A DNA stretch of 64,000 bases from Terrilactibacillus sp. S3-3 (GTDB lineage: Bacteria > Bacillota > Bacilli > Bacillales > Sporolactobacillaceae), in the NCBI GenBank assembly GCA_030437565.1, contig CP129291.1:1054001-1118000 (forward strand). Direction: 5' to 3'. This document shows, piece after piece, positions 29,925-40,198 of the stretch (position 1 is its first letter; each line of letters begins with the position of its first letter). The notes under the pieces were generated by a model that was not told the DNA's origin, did no database searches, and saw only the letters and a list, made by a program, of their open reading frames with translations. The position numbers were made by a program, and so were the translations under genes.

Positions 29925-31593
29925 ATGACTTTTTCGGCAAAAAATCGGGCGGATAATCTTAGACAAATGGCAAGCCGGCCGCTCGACCTTTTGATCATTG
30001 GCGGCGGGATCACTGGAGCAGGTATCGCTCTGGACGCTGCGGTCCGCGGTCTGAACACGGGAATTATCGACATGCAGGATTTTGCCAGCGGTACCTCAAG
30101 CCGCTCGACCAAACTGGTCCATGGCGGCTTGCGTTATCTGAAACAGTTTGAAGTCAAATTGGTGGCCGAAGTCGGTCAGGAGCGGTCGATTGTCTATGAA
30201 AATGCACCGCATGTCACAAGACCGGAATGGATGCTCATGCCGATTTATCAGGGCGGAACGTTGGAAGATTCAGCACGTCGATCGGCCTGAAAATCTACGA
30301 TATGCTGGCCAAAGTCAAGTATGATGAACGCCGGCGAATGCTGAACAAAAAACAGACATTGGAAAAAGAGCCGCTTTTGAATGAAAAAGGCCTTCAAGGG
30401 AGCGGCTATTATGTGGAATACCGAACTGATGACGCCCGGCTCACGATTGAAGTGATAAAAAAGAAGCCGCCTGCCGCGGGGCGAAAGCCGTCAATTATGC
30501 CGAAGCCGTTGATCTTATTTATGATACCGATTGCAGACTTACCGGTGTTAAAGTAGAAGATCGACTGACGGCGTGTGACTATACGATTTACGCAAAAGAG
30601 ATTGTCAATGCCGCCGGTCCTTGGGCGGATACTATTCGAGAGATGGATCACTCAAAAAAAAGCAAATATCTTCATCTGACAAAAGGCGTCCATATTGTGA
30701 TCGACGGGAAGAGGTTTCCAATGAAACAAGCGGTCTATTTCGACGCCGTGAATGATCCAAAGAATGATTTTTGCCATTCCCAGGGATGGCAAAGTCTATG
30801 TCGGCACGACGGATACAACCTATGATAAGCTGCCGATTAAACCGCGAATCACTGTGGATGATCAAAATTATCTGCTTGATGCGATCAACGGCATATTTCC
30901 AACCGTGTATTTGAAGGCGAGCGATATCGAATCCGGGTGGGCAGGCGTACGGCCGCTGATTCACGAGGAAGGCAAGCCGCCTTCCGAGATTTCAAGAAAA
31001 GATGAGATTTTTTTTGTCGGAGTCGGGGCTGATCACAATTGCCGGCGGCAAGCTTACAGGATATCGAAAAATGGCCGGGCGGGTTGTTGATTTGGCGGCA
31101 AACCGGCTTAAACAAACAACAGGAATCTCCTATCCGCCGTGCCAAACGGATCACGTTGAGCTATCAGGCGGCCATTTTGGCGGCTCAAAATACTTTGCCG
31201 GTTATGTTGAAGAAAAAACGGCGGAAGGCAGAAGCCTTGGATTAACGGAAACAGAAGCGCTTTCTCGTTAATAAATACGGTACCAATGCCGGGCGGCTAT
31301 TTGACGCCATTCGAACCCACCGCGATGAGGCTGACGCCTGTCAACTGCCACCGGAAATTTTTGCGACAATTGCCTATGCTATCGAGGAAGAAATGGCAGT
31401 ATCGCCGGTTGATTATTTTACGCGGCGGACAGGAAGCACGCTGTTTAACATCGAATGGGTGAAAAAATGGCAAAAGCCAATCCTCAATTATATGGCGGAG
31501 CGCCTGTCGTGGACTGATAAAGAGATCGAGCATTACCGGGCGGAAATGGATGCCGAGATTGATGAGGCCACCCGACCGGCGGACGAAGACTGA
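29925..31593 (+). CDS. glpD: Aerobic glycerol-3-phosphate dehydrogenase (frameshifted)
   Basis: An FAD enzyme of the inner membrane face, oxidising glycerol-3-phosphate to dihydroxyacetone phosphate and feeding electrons to quinone. N-terminal dinucleotide fold [40 protein letters not shown]; central [36 protein letters not shown]-terminal [20 protein letters not shown]. About 555 codons, equal to B. subtilis GlpD. Frame changes near 30268, 30465, 30770, 31012 (T8) and 31268. SD GGGGGG. Confidence 0.94.
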
Positions 31594-31684
31594 AAGGTTT
31601 TAGACACTAGGTTCAGCAAGTAAAGTTCTAATAAAGGGACAAGCTCTATCTACAGAGTATGTCGATTCGATTTAAACAAATGGT
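31594..31684. other. Short intergenic glpD-csoR
   Basis: No gene and no clear glpD terminator. Confidence 0.3.
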
Positions 31685-31712
31685 TTGACATTATACCCTC
31701 GGGGGGTATAAT
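31685..31712 (+). promoter_or_regulatory. csoR-copA promoter with overlapping CsoR operator
   Basis: TTGACA (31685-31690), 16-base spacer, TATAAT (31707-31712). The spacer and -10 form the pseudo-palindrome ATACCC-TCGG-GGGTAT type (31692-31710), the usual CsoR operator form, so apo-CsoR should block this promoter until Cu(I) binds. Confidence 0.85.
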
Positions 31713-31736
31713 GATGTTGCAAGGGAGGTCATGGCA

Positions 31737-32062
31737 ATGTGTGATCATGATGATTGCATTTGGAGATGCAGCCGGAGAAGAAAGCGGCTGTTCCAAGAAC
31801 CGGCAATGAGAAGCAAAAAATCGTCAATCGCCTAAAACGATTGGAAGGCCAGGTACGAGGACTGCAAAAAATGATCGAAGAGGATCGCTACTGTATCGAT
31901 ATATTAATTCAGCTGTCTGCTGTGCAGGCCGCTTTGAAAAAAGTCGGTTTTTCCGTACTTGAACGGCACACAAAATCATGCGTAACAAAAGCCATACAAG
32001 CCGGCCATGGCGATGAACAAATAGAAGAGCTGATCAAAGTACTAAAACAATTTTCGAAATAG
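31737..32062 (+). CDS. csoR: CsoR copper-sensing repressor (frameshifted)
   Basis: An all-helical DUF156 repressor released from DNA by Cu(I). IVNRLKRLEGQVRGLQKMIE and the Cu ligands are present: Cys in DRYCIDILIQLSAVQ, His and Cys in LERHTKSCVTKAIQ. The start ATG 31737 has AGGGAGG 8 bases upstream and gives MCDHDDC, a His/Cys-rich head; one frame change near 31755 joins it to LEMQPEKKAAVP. About 108 residues (B. subtilis 101). First gene of the csoR-copA unit, 21 bases before copA. Confidence 0.92.
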
Positions 32063-32083
32063 GTTACTTGAGGGGCGAGAACA

Positions 32084-34481
32084 ATGAAGAAACAAATGCA
32101 AATCGGCATCACAGGAATGACTTGTGCCGCTTGCGCAGCGAGAATAGAAAAAACGCTCAACAAAATGGACGGCGTCGAAGCCAGTGTCAATCTTGCCTTA
32201 GAAAATGCGAGAGTAACAATCGATGAAGAAAGAGCTAAACCGGCGGAAGTGGTCGGAAATAGATAAGCTAGGCTATGGTGTAAAAACGAATCGTCTGGAT
32301 GTCGACATTCATGGTATGACATGCGCCGCCTGTGCCGCGCGTATTGAAAAAGGGCTGAACCGCATGGACGGTGTTGAGTCCGCCCATGTTAATTTGGCAA
32401 CGGAGGCGGGCACGATTATCTATGAGCCCGGTATTACGGAGCCGGACGCCATTTATGCCAGGGTCGGAAAACTGGGCTATGAAGCTGTTCCGAAACAGGA
32501 AAATCCGATGGACAGCAAGGAAAAAGAAATCAAACAAAAGCGGCAGAAACTTATTTTGTCCACGTTGTTTTCACTGCCGCTCCTCTATACAATGATTGCT
32601 CATCTTCCATTTGATACAGGCCTGCCGATGCCGGATGTATTGATGAATCCATGGTTTCAGTTTGTGCTGGCCAGCATCGTGCAATTTTATATCGGCTGGC
32701 CGTTTTATCGGGGAGGCGCAAAAGCGTTATTGAATAAGAGCGCCAACATGGATTCTTGTCGCGCTTGGGACGAGCGCCGCCTATGTTTACAGTGTAGTGG
32801 AGATGCTGCGGTTTCAGTTTGCCGGGCTTGCCAAGCCGGATCTTTATTTTGAAACAAGCGCCGTCTTGATTACACTTGTGCTGCTTGGAAAATATTTTGA
32901 AACGAAGGCAAAAAGCCGAACGACGGCGGCGATCACTCAGCTAGTCGGCCTTCAGGCGAAAGAAGCGACGGTCATTAAGGATGGAAAAGACAAAAAAAAG
33001 TATCGATTGATGAAGTGGCCGTCGGCGATCTATTGCGGGTTAAACCGGGCGAAAAAAATACCCGTGGACGGTATTTTAATTGAAGGCAGCTCGGCGGTGA
33101 ACGAATCGATGATCACAGGCGAGCCGATTCCGGTAGAGAAAAGCCCAAACGATAAGGTGATTGGCGCGACGGTCAATACGAACGGCACGTTCATCATGAA
33201 AGCGGAAAAAGTCGGCAAAGAGACCGCACTCGCCGGCATTGTTAGAATCGTCAGAGGCGCAAGGGTCGAAAGCGCCGATCCAGCGGATTGCCGATAGTAT
33301 TTCCGGGATCTTTGTTCCCATTGTGATGGCGATTGCAGTCCTCGTTTTTCTTGTCTGGTATTTAATGATTACTCCCGGGGCTGTTACGCCGGCGCTCGCG
33401 GCGGCAATCAGCGTGCTTGTCATTGCCTGCCCGTGCGCTCTCGGCCTGGCGACTCCGACTTCGATTATGGTCGGCACTGGGAAAGGGGCGGAAAACGGCG
33501 TTCTTTTTAAAGGAGGTGAGTATCTCGAAACAACACAAGATCTGCAGGCCATTATGCTCGATAAGACGGGGACGTTGACAAAAGGAAAACCTGAGGTAAC
33601 GGATGTTATTGCCATAGGCAATCTCAATACACGAACGTTGCTCTCTTTGGCTGCTTCGGTAGAAGGAGTAAGCGAGCATCCGCTGGCTCAAGCGATCGCC
33701 ACATTTGGAAAGGCACAGGGCACAGAGGTGCTCCCGGTAAAGTCTTTTGCCGCACTTGCCGGTTACGGGGTCAAAGCGGATGTCTTAAATAAATCGGTGG
33801 TGATCGGTACAGGGCGACTTATGAGCCGGGAAAAGGTGGCTTTTCAGGCAGCGGCGGAACGGGTGCGGATGCTTGAAGCCGAGGGCAAAACGGCAATGTA
33901 TGTGGCTGTAGATGGCAAAATTCAGGGCATTGTCGCTGTTGCCGACACAATAAAGGAATCTTCGCAAAAAGCGATTGCCGCCCTGAAAGCACGCGGTCTT
34001 GAAGTTTATATGATCACAGGTGACAACGAACGGACCGCAAAAGCGATTGCTAGACAGGCAGGCATCGATCACGTTATTGCTGAAGTGCTGCCTGAAGAAA
34101 AGGCGGAAAAAGTGAAAGAGCTGCAAAGATTAGGCATTAAAGTCGCGATGGTTGGCGACGGCATTAACGATGCTCCGGCACTGGCAGCGGCCGACATCGG
34201 TATGGCGATCGGAACGGGCACGGATGTCGCGATTGAAGCTGCCGATATCACACACTTGTTGGCGGAGATTTGATGAACATTGTTAAAGCGCTTGATTTAA
34301 GCCGGAAAACAATGCGGAACATTCGCCAAAATCTTTTCTGGGCGCTTTTTTTTACAACTCGGTCGGCATTCCGGTTGCGGCGCTCGGGCTGCTTGCCCCA
34401 TGGGTTGCCGGCGCAGCGATGGCCTTCAGTTCCGTATCGGTCGTCACGAACAGTCTGCGTTTGAAACATATAAAAGTGTAA
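32084..34481 (+). CDS. copA: CopA P-type Cu(I)-exporting ATPase (frameshifted)
   Basis: Membrane copper pump of about 799 residues (B. subtilis 802). Two N-terminal heavy-metal domains each carry [13 protein letters not shown]. The P1B motifs follow: transmembrane CPC in [20 protein letters not shown], phosphorylation site [15 protein letters not shown] motif [23 protein letters not shown] and [18 protein letters not shown] and [10 protein letters not shown] are also visible, the C-terminal helices end LRLKHIKV. Frame changes near 32260, 32757, 32990, 33270, 34262 and 34350 (T8). Controlled by CsoR. Confidence 0.95.
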
Positions 34482-34514
34482 GTTTGGCAGAGATAGTAAG
34501 CGAACATGTATGGA

Positions 34515-34623
34515 TAAGGCGAAACTTTAATCAGTGGGGCTTTCTTCTATCCCCCCACTGATTGCTAGTTAAGCCAATCGAAGCCTTGAGGTGGAGTCTT
34601 ACTGCCCGTTAATGTGGGATAAA
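34515..34623 (+). repeat. Dispersed structured repeat, copy 3 (short form)
   Basis: Only 109 bp: both ends are kept (TAAGGCGAAACTTTAATCAG and TTACTGCCCGTTAATGTGGG), but the central stems are deleted. The end hairpin AATCAGTGGGG/CCCCACTGATT is intact. It sits 33 bases after copA and 59 before copZ, inside the copper gene cluster. Confidence 0.85.
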
Positions 34624-34682
34624 ATTTGGCGATTGCCCGATGACAACAATAAAAACGTTAAAAAAAAAGGAGATCATACGAG

Positions 34683-34894
34683 ATGCACAAAACACTGGAT
34701 GTAAAAGGAATGAGCTGCGGACATTGCAAGTCAGCCGTTACCCACGCGCTTAAAGAATTAAACGGTGTGTTTCCGCCGTTTCGGTTGATTTGAAAACCGG
34801 TAAAGTTGATGTTGACTATGATGAGTCCACAGTTCCGCTAAGCAAAATGAAAGAAGCCATTGAAGATCAAGGATACGATGTCGTTAATCAATAA
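34683..34894 (+). CDS. copZ: CopZ copper chaperone (frameshifted)
   Basis: A heavy-metal-associated domain of about 70 residues. The Cu(I) site is MSCGHCKSAV (MxCxxC); the fold continues SVDLKTGKVDVDYDESTVPL and IEDQGYDVVNQ. It delivers Cu(I) to CopA and CsoR. One frame change lies near 34768. SD AAAAAAGGAGATC. In Bacillus copZ directly precedes copA; here it follows copA, after a repeat element, so it may not share the csoR promoter fully. Confidence 0.92.
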
Positions 34895-34904
34895 GCTGAA
34901 ACCA

Positions 34905-34940
34905 CTGCTCCATCCTGCACGGATGGGGCTTTATTTCTTT
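34905..34940 (+). terminator. Terminator after copZ
   Basis: GCTCCATCC (34907-34915) with GGATGGGGC-type arm (34921-34929), then TTTATTTCTTT. Confidence 0.75.
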
Positions 34941-35060
34941 AAAAAAAGAGTGGAAAGGGATCCGGTTTCATGTGCAATATGCACACAGGCGATGGAAATG
35001 CGGGTTATCCGACCTTTTTTGCCAAAAAGGCGGTGCGTTCTTTCAACCAAACAGCTGCTG

Positions 35061-35680
35061 TCACGATACGTCTTTAAATGTGACGAGCATCGTCGCCAAA
35101 CCGATCGCTGTGATGGATAACACTGAATAAATCAACTCACCGCCAATCAGCTTGTGGCCGGTTATAAGAATAATCAGATCGAGTGAAAAAATGACGAGAC
35201 CGACGTTTAAGATAGGCGTCTTCAGCGAAATTCTATTCGCCACAAAATCGAGCCCTTCTGTACGACACGATAGCGCAGCATTAATCCGGTTCCCAAACCG
35301 ATGAGTGTACCGCCGAGGATCGCACTATGATCAATCGGCAAATGAAAAGTATTACGAAGTGGCGAAAATAAATCAATAAGCAGTGAAGAAGTCAGAAAAC
35401 CATTAAGGCTGTGAAAGAAATCATGGCGGTAATATTTCCAGGCTATAAAGTAAATAGGCAAGTTAAGAAAGAGCATGGAAAGCCCGACATTGATGCCAAA
35501 AAGATACTTTATGATAAGACCAATACCGATTATGCCGCCATCCATCAAATGATAGGGAATAATGAAACCATCCAGGCCGAGCGCGACAAGTGAGCTGCCG
35601 ACCAAAACAGCAGCAAATGTCTTCATAAACCGGAAACCTTCTTTTTCAATTTTGGTTGCAGAACTATTCTCTTTTAACAT
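35061..35680 (-). CDS. YitT-family membrane protein, short form (frameshifted)
   Basis: About 206 residues, only the membrane part of YitT: FIIPYHLMDGGIIGIGLIIK, LFGINVGLSMLFLNLPIYFI and GGTLIGLGTGLMLRYRVVQKG are the characteristic half-helix loops; the C-terminus after the frame change near 35232 adds two helices (LNVGLVIFSLDLIILITGHK). It lacks the DUF2179 end present in the paralogue at 23408. The upstream ATG 35680 has no good SD; an internal MKTFAAVLVG (about 35624) is an alternative. Function unknown. Confidence 0.8.
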
Positions 35681-35821
35681 TATTCGATGGCTTGGCTAAA
35701 TAGACTGGAAACAGAAGATGTTTAAAAACCACTCGAGGTCGTTCATACAAGCCGATAGATGCAGTAGATTGCCTGAGGCCGGAGTGCCGATTTTCGAAAC
35801 GATTTCATAAAAAAAAAAACA

Positions 35822-35850
35822 GCTCGAATCCATACCGGTTCGAGCCGTTT
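35822..35850. terminator. Terminator of the 46-residue gene
   Basis: GCTCGAA (35822-35828) and TTCGAGC (35839-35845), A10 on the left and T5 on the right; works both ways. Confidence 0.75.
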
Positions 35851-35857
35851 TTCCAAA

Positions 35858-35998
35858 TTAAATATTTTTTTTGGCGCGTTTTTCAAGTTCCGAAACCGGT
35901 TCCTGGCTGGCTGCATCTTTTGAATATCCGGCCGGATTCACGCTGGAAGCCGTTTTTCCTGTATTTGAACGATAGTCTTTTCTGCGTGCTTTTGACAT
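35858..35998 (-). CDS. 46-residue basic small protein
   Basis: Intact frame: MSKARRKDYRSNTGKTASSV, then NPAGYSKDAASQEPVSELEK and RAKKNI. AGGAGG lies 8 bases before the start. It is very hydrophilic and rich in Ser/Ala/Lys, like small spore-associated proteins (YuzL or SASP type) of Bacillus, but I cannot place it in a family. It has its own terminator. Expression during sporulation is a guess from composition only. Confidence 0.65.
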   Translation of the reverse strand: MSKARRKDYRSNTGKTASSVNPAGYSKDAASQEPVSELEKRAKKNI

Positions 35999-36214
35999 CC
36001 GGTGCACCTCCTAGATATAAAATGCCATCGGGATGCTGTTTTTATACCTTTAACCTGCGCTTTGGAACAGCGGCCGTTCTATCCAGCTGACGGCAAGGCC
36101 GCTTCGACATCGTCACCTGCCGCCTTATCTGAAAGACATTTGGAGCTGCCCGCTAAGAAAAGCCGCCGGCTGCCAATTTTTTCATAGCCTCAGCTCTGCA
36201 TCGTCTTCAGGTGA
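35999..36214. other. Short intergenic, nothing supported
   Basis: A 61-codon plus-strand frame (36002) lacks a ribosome site and looks like chance. Confidence 0.3.
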
Positions 36215-36766
36215 TTATTCATTAAATGCTTGACGAAGACTGCGGGCAAGCGCCAGATGCTCGGGATCGCGCTTAATGCTATCCATCAGCCGGCCTGCGC
36301 TCTCCCAAGCGAGGTCGCTCATGCCAGCGGTAATGATTCCCTTTTCCAAGGCGGCAGCAAGTTCATCTTCATCAACAAGATAGACATCGTGGTTTGGAAA
36401 CAGAATCACGTCGAGATAGAGATCATCGAACCACAGCACACCGTCCGTTCCGCAGCCTTCACGATAAGTAATATCGAAATAGCATTGGACAAGTTTTTTT
36501 GCTGATCGTTGAACATTGCCGTCAGTACATAATGAGGATGGTCATCAGGAAAAATTTGCAGCCAGGAAAAGTGCTCATCAACAATTTTAGTTCTTGTTTT
36601 ACCATAAGTGACCGACAGCGGGGCCCGCACTTGTTCGAACGTCAGCAGGACTGCCTGGCCGTGAAAGGAAGGCCACATAAACACTTGGCTGGACATCTTA
36701 TGGCCGATAATTCTGCGCCAGCCCCGTCTATCGGCAAACTTTCTTTTTAAATTCAAAAAGCTTCAA
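36215..36766 (-). CDS. DUF402-domain protein (frameshifted)
   Basis: About 183 residues. The DUF402 core is VLWFDDLYLDVILFPNHDVY and LVDEDELAAALEKG, with acidic residues that bind divalent metal in the Ntdp/FomD group of nucleotide or cytidylyl-type phosphatases. C-terminal RLMDSIKRDPEHLALARS. Frame changes fall near 36496 (T8) and 36733. I start at TTG 36766 because AAGGTG abuts the upstream ATG (36772) but lies 6 bases before the TTG. Substrate unknown. Confidence 0.75.
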
Positions 36767-36978
36767 AAGCATCACCTTCCATTGCGTCTGTTTTCATTTT
36801 AGCCTAACCGACAAAAAAAGGGAAAAAAGAGGGATAAAAACATGAACACCAGTTTTTTTCAAAAAAAAAAGTGATATATCAGTCAGTCGTTTTCTTTTTA
36901 ATGAACGATCACGCGTTTTTAAACCCTAATAATATATAATAAATGAAAAATGGTTATTTCATGACAAGGAAGAGATAC

Positions 36979-38091
36979 ATGATTGAATTAACGGATATTA
37001 TATTAAGAAAAGTTGCAATGAAAATGAAAACACCTTTTGAAACGAGTTTTGGCAAAATGTCGGTAAAAGATTTTTTCATCGTGCAGATGATCGATAAAGA
37101 CGGGAACAGCGGCTTCGGCGAATCGGCAGCGTTCACCGGCCCTTGGTATACCGAAGAGACTGTGCAGACGGCCCGCCACATGATGGAAGATTTTCTTATC
37201 CCGCTGCTGGTTCAGACTCCTCTTGTACACCCTGATGATTTAGCAAAGCGATTTTCACTGTCCGCGGCAATCAATCGAATGGCTAAAGCTGCTCTGGAAG
37301 GAGCGGTCTGGGATCTCTATGCCAAGCAGCAGGGTCGGCCGCTGTTTCAAATCATCGGGGGAGAGAATCGAACGGTTGATGTAGGCGTAGCAATAGGTAT
37401 CCAGCCGACGATTGGAGACTTGCTTGAAAAAAAATCGATCAGGCTTTATCAGAAGGCTATAAACGGATTAAGCTGAAAGTTAAGCCGGGGAGAGATATTG
37501 CTTATTTGGAAGCGGTGCGCCGGCGTTATCCAGATGTCCCATTGATGATCGATGCAAATTCATCCTATTCATTAAAAGATATCGATCATCTGTGCCGTTT
37601 TTTGATGACTACGGTTTGCTGATGATTGAACAGCCGCTGGGCAGCGATGATTTTCTTGATCACGCCGAATTGCAAAAAGCCGTTCGGACGCCAATCTGTC
37701 TTGACGAAAGCATTCATTCTTATGAAGATGCCCGCGTTGCCATTCGATTGAATGCCTGTAAATTGTCAATATCAAAACCGCCCGGGTTGGCGGGATAAGC
37801 GAGGCAAAAAAAATCCACGATTTATGCCGAAAGCACGGCATTCCGGTATGGTGCGGCGGCATGCTTGAGGCAGGCGTCGGCCGGGCTCAAAGCCTTGCTG
37901 TCTCGACGCTCCCAGGTTTTACGCTGCCTGGCGATACAGCCGGATCCTCGCGTTATTGGGAAAAAGACATTATTGTTCCTGAAGTTGCCGCTTCGAATGG
38001 AACAGTCATCCTTCCGGAAAAACCGGGAATCGGATATGCTGTCGATTTTGAAGCATTGGACCGATTCACAGTTTCAAAAAAAAAAGGATGA
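36979..38091 (+). CDS. menC: o-Succinylbenzoate synthase / N-acylamino-acid racemase (frameshifted)
   Basis: Enolase-superfamily enzyme of the MenC2/NSAR group, 371 codons. Catalytic Lys pair in [10 protein letters not shown]; metal ligands Asp in [10 protein letters not shown], Glu in [13 protein letters not shown], Asp in [10 protein letters not shown]; second catalytic Lys in [26 protein letters not shown]-terminal capping region [14 protein letters not shown]. The reaction may be menaquinone synthesis, N-acylamino acid racemisation, or both; no other men gene lies nearby, so the racemase role cannot be excluded. Frame changes near 37432 (A8), 37600 (T6) and 37770. SD AAGGAAGAG. Confidence 0.87.
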
Positions 38092-38169
38092 GTGTTTGAA
38101 AAGGACTGTGATTCTGCATAACTTTTGCGGCAGTTATAAATACTAAAGCAAAAGGGGGATCATGAAGAG

Positions 38170-38543
38170 ATGAGAATACTTAGTGCATTACTGATTAAAT
38201 TTGTGATGGTAACGGTCATTTTATTTATCGTTTCCGGTTTCTACGGTGGTTGCCGGTAACGGCGCTGCTTATCGCCAGCGGTTTAGTTACGGTTGTATCA
38301 TTTGTATTGGGTGACCTTTATATATTGCCGGCAACGGGGCAGTGGGTGGCCGTGCTATCTGATTTTCTGACCGCTTGGATGCTGATCGGTCTGGTCGGCT
38401 ATTTTCTGGTGCCGTTTCAGGCGATGCCTTTCTTTGGGCTGCCTTTTGTTTCCGCTATTGTGATAGCTGTCGGAGAATATTTTTTTCATATGTATATGCA
38501 TCGCGTCGTCTTGGAGAAAGGCCGTGCCTTACGGATATGGTAA
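38170..38543 (+). CDS. DUF2512 (YndM-like) membrane protein (frameshifted)
   Basis: A small membrane protein of about 125 residues with four helices: SALLIKFVMVTVILFIVSGF, ALLIASGLVTVVSFVLGDLY, DFLTAWMLIGLVGYFLVPF and FVSAIVIAVGEYFFHMYMH. The pattern of LLIKF near the start and the LGDLYILP loop is that of DUF2512/YndM. One frame change near 38246; the end is uncertain, since a further indel near 38520 would extend it to about 38575. ATG 38170 overlaps a three-codon ATGAAGAGATGA frame. Function unknown. Confidence 0.7.
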
Positions 38544-38700
38544 GGCTTTGCTATTGTCGGCCCGCTCTTTGTTTTGACGGCAATAGTTCAGGAAATACCT
38601 GGTAAATGAATTCACAAATGACAGGATTCGGACTATACTTTAATTGTGAATATGTTGATTCCATTTTATTTCAAAAAAAAAAAGACAGGGAGATGGCAGC

Positions 38701-38904
38701 ATGGAAAAAAAACATATGGCCTTAATTCTATTCAATTGGAAAAATTACTGGAAACATTATATGAATAACGGCGGCATGTTTGCGGCACGAGAAATGCGCA
38801 AAGGATTGGAAGAAATCATTGAAGAAAATAACAAGGCGTTGATGGCTTCTGTCAAAGAGATGATTAAAGAAAGCCAAAAAAAAATGATAACCTTTACATT
38901 TTAG
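38701..38904 (+). CDS. Hypothetical 67-residue protein
   Basis: An intact frame with GGGAG 8 bases upstream: MEKKHMALILFNWKNYWKHY, then a helical, charged part (EMRKGLEEIIEENNKALMAS, VKEMIKESQKKM). No membrane segment. It has its own terminator. I recognise no family; a Spo0E-like or anti-regulator helix pair is possible but unsupported. Confidence 0.6.
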   Translation: MEKKHMALILFNWKNYWKHYMNNGGMFAAREMRKGLEEIIEENNKALMASVKEMIKESQKKMITFTF

Positions 38905-38907
38905 ATG

Positions 38908-38950
38908 AACATCGGGCGAATAACTTTTTATTAGCCCGATGTTTGTTTTT
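38908..38950 (+). terminator. Terminator of the 67-residue gene
   Basis: AACATCGGGC (38908-38917) and GCCCGATGTT (38934-38943), then TGTTTTTG. Confidence 0.85.
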
Positions 38951-39324
38951 GCCTGGAGATTGAATTCGAAAGTTTTTGTCCTATTCTTGATTTAAAGCGT
39001 TTTCTTGACGGTCTACTTGATTGTGATTTATCATAAATTTAATGAAACAATGGACGATGACAAGCAGCTTTATAAACTTCTGCTCCCCACCCACCCGGCT
39101 CTCTCGGGGTTCTGCAGAGAAGGTATTTTATTGAAAATAGTCGGATAACCCGAAGATATGAAAAAAAGCGGGTGAGAGAGAAGAAAGAAGAAAGAAGAAA
39201 AGCGGCTGCTTGCTTTTTTTTTACAATTTCTTTGGTGAAAAAAGGAACGGATCGACGGCGCTAGAGAAAAGGCTTTACGATACTAAAAACAGATCGATCA
39301 GCCGGAACCCTCGGGAGGTTGAAT
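38951..39324. other. Long leader before ecfT
   Basis: No gene. A wide CACCCG (39091-39096) / CGGGTG (39168-39173) pairing and the purine tract GAGAGAAGAAAGAAGAAAGA suggest a structured leader, but it does not match the TPP, cobalamin or other riboswitch cores I know. Confidence 0.4.
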
Positions 39325-40198
39325 ATGGGATTCTCACGGTTTCATCCACTGATTCTTTTTCTTTATTATTTCGGCGCCATCATTTTATTAATTAAAGCGG
39401 ATCAAATCTTTTTCCTTTGTTGTTCGCTCTTTTTGCTCATTATTTTGGAAATTATCCAGGATCGTGCAGTTTCCTTTAAACGCTGGCTCGGCGGCTATCT
39501 TTTTTTTTTTCTGCTGATTTTGGTGCTGACTCCGCTATTTAATCATCGCGGTGCCCGCATTCTGGGATATTTTCTTGGCAAGCCTGTTATGCTGGAGGCG
39601 TGTCTGCAAGGATGCGCCATAGGATTGTCGCTGATAAATATATTGGTGCTGTTTTTATCTTATCATCGTCTGGCAACGGCGGATAAATATATTGCGGTTA
39701 TCGGTTCCATTGTTCCCAAGATCTCCATGATGTTGATGATCGTGTTTCGCTTTGTGCCCTTGTTTATCCGACGCTACGGCGATATTCAGACGGCACAGAG
39801 AGCCAAAGGGGTGTCAATCGGGGAGGGCCATGTTTTTCGGAGGGTTAAGTACGGTTTGATTTTTATTCAGACCCTTTTGACTTTTTCGCTTGAGGAAGCG
39901 TTGCAGACGGCGGATTCAATGGAAGCCAGAGGTTATGGGTATAGTGATAAACGTACATTCTATGAAAGAGGCCATTGGTATGTCCGTGACACAATGGTTT
40001 TTCTTTTTCTGGGAGCCTTGATAGCCGTTTTTTTTCCTCCTTAAATATTATGAAGGGATTCAAGGGATGCGTTTGGAAACGGGAACAGCGGTATTTTGGC
40101 CGTCTTCGGAAAATGATACGGCCTTGATTCCCTTTGTTTTATATTTTGCCTTGCCTGTCGCAATGGAGGGGAGTGAACAATTAAAATGGCATTATTAG
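39325..40198 (+). CDS. EcfT energy-coupling membrane subunit (frameshifted)
   Basis: Transmembrane component of an ECF vitamin/metal importer. The coupling-helix motif is SMEARGYGYSD (Ala-Arg-Gly) with a second RAKGVSIGEG (also A-R/K-G), preceded by five helices. The open frame stops at 40044 inside a T8 run; the next frame continues LLKYYEGIQGMRLETGTAVF, ...ALIPFVLYFALPVAMEGSEQ and ends at TAG 40196-40198, overlapping ecfA by 13 bases. I take that as the true end (about 290 residues). SD GGGAGGTTGAAT. The substrate-binding S component is not in the window. Confidence 0.82.

Noticed and set aside
39078..39324. TPP or cobalamin riboswitch before ecfT
   Set aside because: Neither the CUGAGA/ACCUGAUCUGG cores nor the B12 box could be found.
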